DNA of 64,000 nucleotides from Streptomyces echinatus (lineage in GTDB: Bacteria; Actinomycetota; Actinomycetes; Streptomycetales; Streptomycetaceae), in assembly GCF_014203595.1 (NCBI RefSeq), contig NZ_JACHJK010000008.1:124001-188000 (forward strand), read 5' to 3'. Positions 1 through 7,862 of this stretch are shown here, in pieces; position 1 is the first letter of the stretch, and each line of letters opens with the position of its first letter. The position numbers and the translations under genes were made by a program. The notes under the pieces were generated by a model, which saw nothing but the letters and a program-made list of their open reading frames with translations, made no database searches and was not told where the DNA came from.

Positions 1-1
1 C

Positions 2-208
2 GGCCTGTGGATGCCGACGACCACCTTCCCGCAGTGGCTGCAGGACATCGCCAAGTGGCTGCCCACCCACGCGTACGCTTCCCTGGGGCGGGCGATCGAA
101 CAGAGCCAGGCGCCGCACGCCCAGGACATCGGCGTCCTCGCGGTCTCCTTCGTCCTCTTCGCCGGCGGCGCCGCCTGGCTGTACCGGAAGGACACGCTGA
201 AGGCGTGA
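2..208 (+). CDS. ABC-2 type transporter permease, C-terminal fragment
   Basis: This is the 3' end of a membrane permease whose start lies left of the window. The visible tail has a soluble stretch ending in a family-typical 'LPTHAYASLGRAIEQ' segment, then one hydrophobic helix (GVLAVSFVLFAGGAAWLYRK) and a short basic end, as in the last transmembrane segment of ABC-2/DrrB-like exporters. Its stop codon overlaps the GTG start of the histidine kinase that follows, so the exporter and the two-component system are probably co-transcribed. This layout is usual for DesK-like systems that sense membrane or antibiotic stress. The substrate cannot be inferred. Confidence 0.7.
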   Translation, partial: GLWMPTTTFPQWLQDIAKWLPTHAYASLGRAIEQSQAPHAQDIGVLAVSFVLFAGGAAWLYRKDTLKA

Positions 209-1398
209 GCACGATGACGGAAGACCGGCAGGGAATGCCCAAGCACACGCCCGTGGGGTGGCCGCCCCGCAACCGGCGCGAGCTGCTGGTCAAGACGCTG
301 TGGATCGCGGTCTGGCTGGTCTTCCTCAGCTCGCCGGTCGACGACCTGGTCAACGGCGGCCACAGCACCGCCGCCACCGTGGCCGGCGCACTCGGCCTCA
401 CCGCCTTCGTCGGGGTCTATCTGACGCTGGTCTTCCGCAACATGGGCCGGCCGTTCGACCCGCGGACCGTGCTCACCCTGGGCGGGATCCTCGGCGTGCT
501 CGCCCCGCTGCTGGCCTCCACCCTCGGCAGCGCCTGGCTGGGCCTCTTCGTCTACCTGTCGGTCGCCTTCGGGGCCACCCTGCCGCTGCGGGCCGCCTAC
601 TGGGCCATCCCCGCCTCCGGCGTGGTGATGTACCTGATCGGTCTGCGCTTCCACGAGGAGAAGGAGGCTCGGGGCCTGCTCCTGCTCGTCGTGCTCATCG
701 GGTTCGCGATGACCGGCGTGGGACAGCTCGTGCGCACCACCATCGAGCTGCGCAAGGCCCGGGCCACCGTCGCCCAGCTCGCCGCCAACGAGGAGCGCCT
801 CCGCCTCGCCCGCGACCTGCACGACCTGCTCGGCCACTCGCTGTCGCTGATCACGCTGAAGAGCGAGCTGGCCGGCCGGATGCTGCCCGGCCATCCCGAC
901 AAGGCGGCCCAGCAGGTCGCCGACATCGAACAGGTCAGCCGGCAGGCCCTGGTGGACGTCCGGGAGGCCGTCACCGGCTACCGGCGGCCCCGGCTCGCCG
1001 CCGAACTCGCGGGCACCCAGGTCGCCCTGACCGCCGCCGGGGTGACGGCCGAGGTGCCCGCCGAACCCGACCTCACCGGGGTCGCCGAGGAGTCCGAGTC
1101 CGCGCTCGCCTGGTCGCTGCGCGAAGCGGTCACCAACGTGGTCCGGCACAGCGGCGCCGACGCTTGCGTCGTCCGGCTGCTGCGCCTCCAGACCCTCGAC
1201 GGGCCGGTGCTCGAACTCCGCGTCGAGGACAACGGATCCGGCGGCTCCGGCAAGGGGCCCGGCAACGGTCTGACCGGCCTGACGGAACGGCTGGAGAAGG
1301 CCGGCGGCACCCTGGAGGCGGGCCGGGTCAAGCACGGGTTCCGGCTGGTCGCCCGCGTCCCCGCGGCCACCTCGGCCGACGTAGTATCCGGGGCATGA
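205..1398 (+). CDS. Sensor histidine kinase (DesK/NarL-partner type)
   Basis: A membrane sensor kinase of about 397 aa. Several hydrophobic helices fill roughly residues 30-180. A HisKA_3 dimerisation motif follows (RLARDLHDLLGHSLS, phospho-acceptor His206), then a HATPase_c domain with N-box Asn311 (EAVTNVVRHSG) and a G-box (VEDNGSGG, then GLTGL). I chose the GTG at 205 because it overlaps the stop of the upstream permease in a GTGA arrangement; ATG 214 is the alternative. Its own stop overlaps the start of the response regulator (ATGA), so translation is probably coupled. It should phosphorylate the adjacent regulator. The stimulus is unknown, but the linked ABC exporter suggests envelope or drug stress. 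Confidence 0.9.
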   Translation: MSTMTEDRQGMPKHTPVGWPPRNRRELLVKTLWIAVWLVFLSSPVDDLVNGGHSTAATVAGALGLTAFVGVYLTLVFRNMGRPFDPRTVLTLGGILGVLAPLLASTLGSAWLGLFVYLSVAFGATLPLRAAYWAIPASGVVMYLIGLRFHEEKEARGLLLLVVLIGFAMTGVGQLVRTTIELRKARATVAQLAANEERLRLARDLHDLLGHSLSLITLKSELAGRMLPGHPDKAAQQVADIEQVSRQALVDVREAVTGYRRPRLAAELAGTQVALTAAGVTAEVPAEPDLTGVAEESESALAWSLREAVTNVVRHSGADACVVRLLRLQTLDGPVLELRVEDNGSGGSGKGPGNGLTGLTERLEKAGGTLEAGRVKHGFRLVARVPAATSADVVSGA

Positions 1399-2009
1399 CG
1401 AGCACGATCAAGGTCCTGCTGGCCGAGGACCAGTCGATGGTCCGCGAGGCTCTGGCCGCGCTGCTCGGCCTGGAGGACGACATCGAGGTCGTCGCCCAGG
1501 TCGCGCGCGGCGACGAGGTGCTCGCCGCCGTCGCCGCCCACGGCGTGGACGTGGCGCTGCTCGACATCGAGATGCCCGGCTGCACCGGCATCGAGGCCGC
1601 GGCCCGGGTGCGCCGCGAGTTCCCGCGGGTCAGGCTGGTCGTCCTGACCACCTTCGGCCGGCCCGGCTATCTGCGCAGCGCCATGGAGGCGGGCGCCGAC
1701 GCCTTCCTCGTCAAGGACGCCCCGGCCGCCCAGCTCGCCGAGGCGATCCGCAAGGTGCTGGCCGGTGAACGGGTCATCGACCCCACGCTGGCCGCCGCCG
1801 CGCTCGCCGAGGGCGCGAACCCGCTCACCGAGCGCGAACGCGAGGTGCTCCGCGCTGCGGCCGACGGCTCCACCAACGCCGAACTGGCCCGGGCCCTGCA
1901 CCTCTCCCAGGGCACGGTCCGCAACTACCTGTCGACGGCCATCCAGAAACTGGCGGTCCGCAACCGCGCGGAGGCGGTACGCATAGCCCGCGACAAGGGC
2001 TGGCTGTGA
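1395..2009 (+). CDS. LuxR/NarL-family response regulator
   Basis: A response regulator of 204 aa. The N-terminal receiver domain has the acidic pocket in LLAEDQ, phospho-acceptor Asp57 (LLDIEMPG), the conserved Thr region (VLTTF) and Lys (VKDA). A LuxR-type helix-turn-helix at the C-terminus begins LTEREREVLRAAADG. The ATG overlaps the kinase stop codon by 4 nt. It most likely controls the upstream ABC exporter, as DesR-like regulators commonly do. A convergent gene lies downstream beyond a hairpin. Confidence 0.93.
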   Translation: MTSTIKVLLAEDQSMVREALAALLGLEDDIEVVAQVARGDEVLAAVAAHGVDVALLDIEMPGCTGIEAAARVRREFPRVRLVVLTTFGRPGYLRSAMEAGADAFLVKDAPAAQLAEAIRKVLAGERVIDPTLAAAALAEGANPLTEREREVLRAAADGSTNAELARALHLSQGTVRNYLSTAIQKLAVRNRAEAVRIARDKGWL

Positions 2010-2060
2010 CCACGCACGTGCCCCGGGGCCGCCGGCCCGCGCGCCCCGCGACGCTCCGCC

Positions 2061-2101
2061 GCCGGTGCGCACCCCGGCGCTCGTGAGGCCGGCGCACCGG
2101 C
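2061..2101. terminator. Inverted repeat between convergent genes
   Basis: Perfect 10-bp arms (GCCGGTGCGC / GCGCACCGGC) enclose a 21-nt loop that itself holds a CCGGC/GCCGG pairing. It sits between the response regulator and the convergent SirB1-like gene. There is no U-tract, which is common for Streptomyces terminators. Confidence 0.5.
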
Positions 2102-2165
2102 CTCCGGGTGGCGCTGGACGGGGTCGCCGGGCCTCGGCCGCAGCCGCCGCCCCGCCGCCGGTACG

Positions 2166-3032
2166 TCAGTTGAGCTTGGCCCGGGCCGTGCGGGCCTCCT
2201 GGCGGACCTTCACGGCCGCCGGCTCGTCGACCACCTCGATCAGGTCGGCGTACGCGGTCAGCTCCTCGGCGCCCGCCACGAACTCGCCGCGCTGCACGAG
2301 CAGTTGCCCGTGCTCGTAGCGCAGCCGCGCCGGATGCGAAGGGATCAGCAGCGCCAGCTCCACGGCCCGCAGGGCGACGTCCGACCGCTCCGGCCGGGCC
2401 GCGGCCCACGCCCGGACGTTGTTCAGGATGCGCTGCACGACCTCCAGGGGCCGCGCCGGCTCCAGCATCGAGGGCTGCAGCGGCGCACCCGTGGCGCCCA
2501 CCACCAGCAGCTCGGCGTCCGTCCCCGTCAGCACCCGCCCGGTGTCGAACGGATCGGCCAGCACCTGCTCCTCCGCCGCCCCGAACCCGACCACGAAGTG
2601 CCCGGGCAGCGCGACCCCGTACACCGGCGCCCCGGCCCGGCGCGCGACCTCCAGCCACACCACCGACAGCAGGATCGGCAGCCCCCGCCGCCGGCGCAGG
2701 ACCTCGTGCAGCAGGGAGGACTCCAGCCGCTGGTAGTCGCCCGGCGTGCCGTGGAAGCCGTAGCGGTCGCCGAGCAGCCGGCGTACGGCCTCCGCCCACG
2801 CGCGCGGCCCGCCCGGCCGGTACGGCAGCTCGCCCGCCAGCCGGTCCAGCTCCGCCTCCGCGGCGTCGATGCCGGCCTCGTCCAGCGAGCCGTCCGTCTC
2901 CGCGGCGATCAGCAGGCACAGCGCGGACAGGTCCGGCCGCTCGGACCGGGCCTCCGCGGCGAACCGCTGCCTCAGCTCGGCGGAGCGCTCCGGCGGCGGC
3001 GGATACGGGGGCGGCAGATACGGGTGACGCAT
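2166..3032 (-). CDS. SirB1-family transglutaminase-like/TPR protein
   Basis: A 288-aa cytosolic protein. The middle resembles the SirB1 N-terminal transglutaminase-like domain (GDRYGFHGTPGDYQR, LPILLSVVWLEVARR, GVALPGHFVVGF), and the C-terminus looks like TPR-type helices (ALLIPSHPARLRYEHGQLL). The ATG at 3032 precedes a proline-rich leader (PYLPPPYPPPPE). The usual catalytic Cys of transglutaminases is not evident here, so an enzymatic role is doubtful. It is transcribed in the same direction as the GNAT gene 29 nt upstream and may share its transcript. Cellular role unknown. Confidence 0.85.
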   Translation of the reverse strand: MRHPYLPPPYPPPPERSAELRQRFAAEARSERPDLSALCLLIAAETDGSLDEAGIDAAEAELDRLAGELPYRPGGPRAWAEAVRRLLGDRYGFHGTPGDYQRLESSLLHEVLRRRRGLPILLSVVWLEVARRAGAPVYGVALPGHFVVGFGAAEEQVLADPFDTGRVLTGTDAELLVVGATGAPLQPSMLEPARPLEVVQRILNNVRAWAAARPERSDVALRAVELALLIPSHPARLRYEHGQLLVQRGEFVAGAEELTAYADLIEVVDEPAAVKVRQEARTARAKLN

Positions 3033-3061
3033 GGCAGGCTCTTGCCCTTCCACGGCGGGTT

Positions 3062-4180
3062 CTACGAGCGTCCGGGGCCGGCGGATGCGTCCGGCTCCGG
3101 TGCCCGGTAGTGGTGGTAGGCGTGGTGCGGGGCGAAGCCGAGCGCGCGGTAGAGGGCCCGGCCGCCCTCGTTGTCCGTCTCCACCTGCAGCCAGGCCGCC
3201 GAGGCGCCCTCCTCCAGCGCCCGCCGGGCCAGTGCGGCCATCACCTCGGTGGCCAGCCCCTGCCGCCGCCGGCCGGGGTCCACCTCGACGGCGGCGAACC
3301 CCGCCCACCGCCCGTCCACGACGCACCGCCCGATCGCGGCCGGCGGCTCGCCCGCACCGGCGCCGGGCACGGCCGCGAACCACACCGACGGACCTGCCCC
3401 GCTCCCGGCCTCAGCGGAGCGGGAGGGTCCGCCCTCCAGCACCCGCAGGGCCACCTCGCTCACCCCCTTGCGCCGGTACCGGGCGAGCCATGCCTCGTCC
3501 GCCGTCCGGGTCAGGACCACACCCGCGCCCTCGGCCCGGTCCGCGACCGGCGCCAGCGCGCCGGTCCACAGCTCGGCGGTCACCTCGCGCACCCAGCCGC
3601 GCCGCTCCAGCTCCGCGCAGAGCAGCTCCTGCGTGCCCTCGGCGCCGGTCGCGGCCTGCACATAGGCGGGCAGGCCCCGCTCGCCGTACCAGCGTCGTAC
3701 GGCGTCCAGGGCCGCGTCGAGCGGGAGCCCCGGATCGCCGAGCGGCAGCACACTGTTGGCCCGCCGCGTGAAGCCCGTCCGTCGCGGAGCCGAAGGCGGT
3801 GGGGGACCGCCGTCGCGCGGCCCCACCTCGACCGCCGCCCGCAGCTCCCACTCGCCGAGCCGCTCGCTCTCCACCGGCCGCCAGGCCCGGGCGGCCACGC
3901 GCGCCAGCTCCGGGTAGGTGGCGGCGGGCCCGCGGCGGCGCGCCGGGGCGGCCGGCACGACCTTCCCCGCGACCAGCGAGGTTTGCGGAATTCTGACACT
4001 TTCCCCGTCCCGCCGTGTGATCATGAGCACGCCGCTGTCCCATGATGTGAGAACACCTACCGTGTCAGTGAACTTCTCCGGCCCAGCACCGGGTTCGCCC
4101 AAGCGCCTTACCGCGACCCGTTTCCCCACGTCAGAAGGGGTGATTCGGACTTCCAGGTGTCCTGTCGCCGAGATTTCCAC
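3062..4180 (-). CDS. GNAT-family N-acetyltransferase with N-terminal SH3-like domain
   Basis: A 372-aa protein. Residues 1-80 (DVGKRVAVRR, TDTVGVLTSWDSGVLMIT) resemble the SH3-like barrel found in front of some actinobacterial GNAT enzymes. The C-terminal third is a GNAT fold with the acetyl-CoA loop in VDPGRRRQGLATEVMAALAR and a terminal YRALGF. The start is GTG at 4180, with an AGGAGGGG stretch 11 nt upstream. It diverges from fdxA, and the 140-bp gap carries regulatory sequence for both. The acetyl acceptor is not predictable. Confidence 0.88.
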   Translation of the reverse strand: MEISATGHLEVRITPSDVGKRVAVRRLGEPGAGPEKFTDTVGVLTSWDSGVLMITRRDGESVRIPQTSLVAGKVVPAAPARRRGPAATYPELARVAARAWRPVESERLGEWELRAAVEVGPRDGGPPPPSAPRRTGFTRRANSVLPLGDPGLPLDAALDAVRRWYGERGLPAYVQAATGAEGTQELLCAELERRGWVREVTAELWTGALAPVADRAEGAGVVLTRTADEAWLARYRRKGVSEVALRVLEGGPSRSAEAGSGAGPSVWFAAVPGAGAGEPPAAIGRCVVDGRWAGFAAVEVDPGRRRQGLATEVMAALARRALEEGASAAWLQVETDNEGGRALYRALGFAPHHAYHHYRAPEPDASAGPGRS

Positions 4181-4200
4181 TGGTCAGTTCACCCCTCCTG

Positions 4201-4229
4201 TTCGGATCGTGCTCCGGAACGGAGATACT
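4201..4229 (+). promoter_or_regulatory. Candidate fdxA promoter
   Basis: TTCGGA and GATACT are separated by 17 nt, a plausible HrdB-type -35/-10 pair, about 90 nt upstream of the fdxA start. The match is moderate. Confidence 0.4.
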
Positions 4230-4320
4230 AGGGGCGGGCATCGACGACGCCGCGCTCCCGCGCGCCAGGCGGCGGAGCCTGAGGAGGCCCGCCAGCGCCC
4301 TATCGAGGAGGAACGACAGC

Positions 4321-4644
4321 GTGACCTACGTCATCGCGCAGCCTTGTGTCGACGTGAAGGACAAGGCGTGCATCGAGGAGTGCCCGGTCGACTGCATCTA
4401 CGAGGGCCAGCGGTCCTTGTACATCCACCCGGACGAATGCGTCGACTGTGGTGCCTGTGAGCCGGTCTGCCCGGTCGAGGCGATCTTCTACGAGGACGAC
4501 ACTCCGGAGGAGTGGAAGGACTACTACAAGGCGAACGTCGAGTTCTTCGACGAGCTGGGCTCGCCCGGCGGTGCCAGCAAGCTGGGCCTGATCGAGCGCG
4601 ACCACCCCTTCATCGCCGCGCTGCCGCCGCAGGGCGGCGAGTGA
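4321..4644 (+). CDS. fdxA: Seven-iron ferredoxin (3Fe-4S/4Fe-4S)
   Basis: A 107-aa electron carrier. Cysteines 9, 17 and 50 match the [3Fe-4S] ligands, and 21, 40, 43 and 46 match the [4Fe-4S] ligands of Azotobacter FdI-type ferredoxins; Cys25 is the conserved free cysteine. The motif order is C-x7-C-x3-CP followed by CVDCGACEPVCP. It starts at GTG 4321 with AGGAGG 7-8 nt upstream. The gene just before dapC in the same direction is a common Streptomyces order. Redox partners, possibly cytochromes P450 or oxidoreductases, are not in the window. Confidence 0.96.
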   Translation: MTYVIAQPCVDVKDKACIEECPVDCIYEGQRSLYIHPDECVDCGACEPVCPVEAIFYEDDTPEEWKDYYKANVEFFDELGSPGGASKLGLIERDHPFIAALPPQGGE

Positions 4645-4798
4645 CCGTCTGAGCGTCAGCGGCCGGCCCCCGGTTCCCGGCTCCGCCCGGCCCGGGGGAA
4701 TCCGGCGCCGCCTCGGTCCCGTACGGCCCGATCACCCTGATCGGCGCCGCACGGGACCGAGCCGTTTGCAGCACCGTACGAAAGTGAGCCTGATTCCC

Positions 4799-5896
4799 GT
4801 GTCCGCAGTCTCCGACCGGCTCCCCACCTTCCCCTGGGACAAGCTGGAGCCGTACAAGAAGACGGCCGCCGCGCACCCCGACGGGATCGTCGACCTCTCC
4901 GTGGGCACCCCGGTCGACCCGGTTCCCGAGCTGATCCAGAAGGCCCTGATCGACGCGGCCGACTCCCCGGGCTACCCGACCGTCTGGGGCACCCCCGCCC
5001 TCCGCGACGCGATCACCGGCTGGCTGGAGCGCCGCCTGGGCGCCCGCGGGGTGACCCACCGCCACGTCCTGCCGGTCGTCGGCTCCAAGGAACTGGTGGC
5101 CTGGCTGCCGACCCAGCTGGGCCTCGGCCCCGGCGACAAGGTCGCCTACCCGCGCCTGGCCTACCCCACCTACGAGGTCGGCGCCCGCCTCGCCCGCGCC
5201 GAGTACGAGGTCTACGACGACCCGCGCGAGCTGGACCCGGCGAACCTGAGGCTGCTCTGGCTGAACTCCCCGTCCAACCCGACGGGCAAGGTCCTGTCCC
5301 GGCAGGAGCTGACGGAGATCGTCGCCTGGGCCCGCGAGCACGGCGTCCTGGTGTTCTCCGACGAGTGCTATCTGGAGCTGGGCTGGGAGGCCGACCCGGT
5401 CTCGGTCCTGCACCCGGACGTCAACGGCGGCTCCTACGACGGCATCGTCGCCGTCCACAGCCTCTCCAAGCGCTCCAACCTGGCCGGCTACCGCGCGGCC
5501 TTCATCGCCGGTGACCCGGCCGTCCTGGGCCCGCTGCTGGAGATCCGCAAGCACGGCGGCATGATGACCTCCGCGCCGACGCAGGCCGCGGTCGTGGCCG
5601 CCCTCGGCGACGACGCCCACGTCCAGGAGCAGCGCGAGCGCTACGCGGCCCGCCGCGCGGCCCTGCGGGAGGCCCTGCTCGCAGGCGGCTTCCGCATCGA
5701 GCACAGCGAGGCGAGCCTCTACCTCTGGGCCACCCGGGGCGAGTCCTGCTGGACCACGGTCGCCGGGCTGGCCGAGCTGGGCATCCTGGTGGCCCCGGGC
5801 GACTTCTACGGCCAGGCGGGCGAGGAGTTCGTCCGCCTGGCCGTCACGGCGACCGACGAGCGGGTGCGGGCGGCGGTGTCCCGCCTGACGGCGTAA
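4799..5896 (+). CDS. dapC: Succinyldiaminopimelate transaminase
   Basis: A fold-type I PLP aminotransferase of 365 aa, matching the actinobacterial DapC family that converts N-succinyl-2-amino-6-ketopimelate to N-succinyl-LL-diaminopimelate in lysine and peptidoglycan synthesis. Motifs seen are the N-terminal LPTFPWDKLEPYK, the substrate/PLP loop NSPSNPTG (Asn160), the DECY motif, and the Schiff-base lysine Lys224 in SLSKRSNLAGYR. I chose GTG 4799 because it gives the family-typical N-terminus (SAVSDRLPTFPWD); an in-frame GTG at 4784 is possible. dapE lies 2 kb downstream. Confidence 0.93.
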   Translation: MSAVSDRLPTFPWDKLEPYKKTAAAHPDGIVDLSVGTPVDPVPELIQKALIDAADSPGYPTVWGTPALRDAITGWLERRLGARGVTHRHVLPVVGSKELVAWLPTQLGLGPGDKVAYPRLAYPTYEVGARLARAEYEVYDDPRELDPANLRLLWLNSPSNPTGKVLSRQELTEIVAWAREHGVLVFSDECYLELGWEADPVSVLHPDVNGGSYDGIVAVHSLSKRSNLAGYRAAFIAGDPAVLGPLLEIRKHGGMMTSAPTQAAVVAALGDDAHVQEQRERYAARRAALREALLAGGFRIEHSEASLYLWATRGESCWTTVAGLAELGILVAPGDFYGQAGEEFVRLAVTATDERVRAAVSRLTA

Positions 5897-5910
5897 CCCG
5901 GCCGGCCGCG

Positions 5911-5950
5911 GTCCCGCCCACCTGTCCGCGGTCCCGCCCACCTGTCCGCG
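5911..5950 (+). repeat. Exact 20-bp tandem duplication
   Basis: GTCCCGCCCACCTGTCCGCG occurs twice back to back just after the dapC stop codon. It looks like a replication-slippage duplication and has no obvious function. Confidence 0.9.
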
Positions 5951-5990
5951 ACCCGGCCTCCGCCGACGGGAACACAGCGGGAACACAGAA

Positions 5991-6025
5991 CGACGGGGCC
6001 CGGGGAGAAGCCCCGGACCCCGTCG
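5991..6025. terminator. Bidirectional terminator hairpin after dapC
   Basis: 15-bp arms with one mismatch (CGACGGGGCCCGGGG / CCCCGGACCCCGTCG) enclose a 5-nt AGAAG loop. It lies between convergent dapC and the small secreted protein. Confidence 0.75.
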
Positions 6026-6044
6026 GTGATGCAGAGCCGCGCGC

Positions 6045-6491
6045 TCAGCCGATCGGCAGACCCTTGGTCGGCAGGGACGACGTCGGCAGCCCACCCTTGG
6101 TGAGCGAACCCGTCGGCAGCCTGTCCGTCGTCGCACCGGCGGCGGCCTCCCCGATGACGCCTCCCGCGGTCCCGGCCGCTTCCCCGGCGGCCCTCTGCAC
6201 CGCGGGCGCCGTCTTCTTCACTGCGTTGCCGCCGGTCTTGCCCGCCGCCGGCACCGCCTGCTCGACGGCCTTGCTGCCCGCCTGGCCGGCGAGCGAAGTG
6301 GCGTTCTGCGCGGCGGTGTCCACGGTGTTTCCGACGTGCGCCCCGTCCAGCGCGGTCAGACCGCCCAGGTTCGGGGTGGCCGCCGGCAGGTTCGCCGCAC
6401 CGGCGGAGCCGGCCGCACCGACCCCGGCAGCCGCTCCCGCTGCGACGAGCAGCGCGGCACGGGCGATCCGGCGGGTCAGAGGGAGGGACAT
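6045..6491 (-). CDS. Small secreted protein of unknown function
   Basis: A 148-aa protein with a clear Sec signal peptide: basic start MSLPLTRRIARAA, hydrophobic core, and an AGAA cleavage region near residue 33. The mature part is low-complexity Ala/Gly/Thr-rich, with repeated short helices (AAQNATSLAGQAGSKAVEQ) and a C-terminal LPTGSL/LPTSSLPTKGLP repeat. No catalytic motif is seen. The ATG has GGAG just upstream. A structural or wall-associated role is possible, but function is unknown. Confidence 0.75.
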   Translation of the reverse strand: MSLPLTRRIARAALLVAAGAAAGVGAAGSAGAANLPAATPNLGGLTALDGAHVGNTVDTAAQNATSLAGQAGSKAVEQAVPAAGKTGGNAVKKTAPAVQRAAGEAAGTAGGVIGEAAAGATTDRLPTGSLTKGGLPTSSLPTKGLPIG

Positions 6492-6616
6492 GATGCTCCA
6501 TTCGACGGGAGAGAACGGTGTGTGTCCGGGCTCGGGTGCGGCCCGGACGCCGTGACTACCGCTCGAAGCCCGCGAAGGTTGCGGATGCCGGAGGTAAAGA
6601 ATGGGTAACGCATCGC

Positions 6617-6645
6617 ATTATCAGGTGTGGATAAAAACGGGCAAA
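6617..6645 (-). promoter_or_regulatory. Candidate promoter of the small secreted protein
   Basis: On the minus strand TTTGCC and GATAAT are separated by 17 nt, in an unusually AT-rich stretch about 125 nt upstream of the ATG at 6491. The rest of the 284-bp gap (6492-6775) shows no gene. Confidence 0.45.
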
Positions 6646-6775
6646 GAGCGTCTGTCCCGCGCTGTGCAGAATCCTTCCGGCCCTTGATTTCCAAGGGTTT
6701 ATACGCAGGGCACGCCACCCGCCCGCACGGCGGGGCCACGCGGCGCCGCGCAACCCGCCGGAGTGATCCGCCGTA

Positions 6776-7768
6776 CTACTGTCCGGTCACGATCCGGACC
6801 GCCCCCGCGGACCGCTCCGCCCCCGCGGCCCCCTCCGGGCCGGCCGTGCGCCACTCGTCGCTGCTGCTCCCCACGGTCCACTCCCGCCCCGCGTACGACA
6901 CCCGCTGGATGTGCAGGGCCGAGGAGTTGGCGACCGCCCACTGCGCGAGCTGCCAGCCCCGCGCCTCGTCGTCGCGACCGGTCGCGGCCGCCCCCGGGCC
7001 CTCGGTCACCGGAACGGTCACCGTCCGCCCGTGCGCGGTCGCGGTCACGCTCGGCGACGGAGACGGCGACGGGACCGGCGTGCCGCCCACCACCGCCCCG
7101 GTCTCCTGGAGCGCGTCCCGCCCGAAGTCCCGTACCAGCGCCGTCCGCACCGCGCCCGGGCCGACCGCCGAGGCCGTGCGCTCCGGGCGCCCGTCGCAGG
7201 TCAGCGCGGCCGCCGCCCGCCCGGTCAGGGCCGCCGACAGCAGCGCGGCGTCCGTCTCGTGCTTGGCGTACGCCTCCGGGTAGCCGCTGCGCTGCACCCG
7301 CTGCGCGGCCACCGTCAGCGGCAGGTCGGTGTAGTCCTGCACCTTCGCCAGGTGCGCGTAGAAGATGCCCGCCGAGTACGTCGGGTCCATGATCTGCCGC
7401 TCGGTGCCCCAGCCCTGCGAGGGCCGCTGCTGGAACAGCCCCAGCGAGTCCCGGTCGCCGTGCTCGATGTTCCGCAGCCCCGACTCCTGCAGCGCGGTCG
7501 CTATCGCGATCGTCACGGCACGCTCGGGCATTCCGCGCCCGGTGCCGACGGCGGCGATCGTCGCCGCGTTCTTCGCCTGCTCGGGGGTGAACTCGTACGA
7601 CGCGTCGCCGCCGGAGGCCGCGACCACCTTGCAGCCGCGCGCTCCACCGCCTCCGGTGATGTACTGCACCACGAGGTAGGCGACGACGCCGCACAGGACC
7701 AACAGGGCCGCGGTGAAACGGAAGAGGCGACCGCGACGCTTGGGACGGGTGGGGGACGGCTCTGACAC
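6776..7768 (-). CDS. Membrane-anchored lysozyme-like transglycosylase protein
   Basis: A 330-aa protein with a single N-terminal transmembrane helix (LFRFTAALLVLCGVVAYLVVQ). An extracellular lysozyme/SLT-like region follows: catalytic-type Glu in IATALQESGLRNI, then SLGLFQQRPSQGWGT and the ATYSAGIFYAHL-like helix. The C-terminal half has a Pro/Ser linker (PVPSPSPSPS) and a beta-rich tail. It starts at GTG 7768, since no ATG gives the family N-terminus. It is likely to act on peptidoglycan outside the membrane, though hydrolytic activity is inferred. It is divergent from dapE, 94 bp away. Confidence 0.8.
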   Translation of the reverse strand: MSEPSPTRPKRRGRLFRFTAALLVLCGVVAYLVVQYITGGGGARGCKVVAASGGDASYEFTPEQAKNAATIAAVGTGRGMPERAVTIAIATALQESGLRNIEHGDRDSLGLFQQRPSQGWGTERQIMDPTYSAGIFYAHLAKVQDYTDLPLTVAAQRVQRSGYPEAYAKHETDAALLSAALTGRAAAALTCDGRPERTASAVGPGAVRTALVRDFGRDALQETGAVVGGTPVPSPSPSPSVTATAHGRTVTVPVTEGPGAAATGRDDEARGWQLAQWAVANSSALHIQRVSYAGREWTVGSSSDEWRTAGPEGAAGAERSAGAVRIVTGQ

Positions 7769-7849
7769 GCGTACAAGGTACTGGAGCCCCGCCCGGTCCT
7801 CGCGGGCGGTCCGAGTCACGCGTCGCGCCGGCCCCGTCGGGCGGCGCGC

Positions 7850-7862
7850 TAGGGTCGTGGCC
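7850..7862 (+). promoter_or_regulatory. Putative -10 for leaderless dapE transcript
   Basis: TAGGGT lies 7 nt before the dapE ATG, and no Shine-Dalgarno sequence is present. This spacing would place the transcription start at or next to the A of ATG. No convincing -35 is seen. Confidence 0.4.

Noticed and set aside
258..2009. Longer reading of the response regulator frame starting at 258
   Set aside because: The N-terminal part overlaps the kinase in another frame; the ATGA start at 1395 fits the receiver domain.
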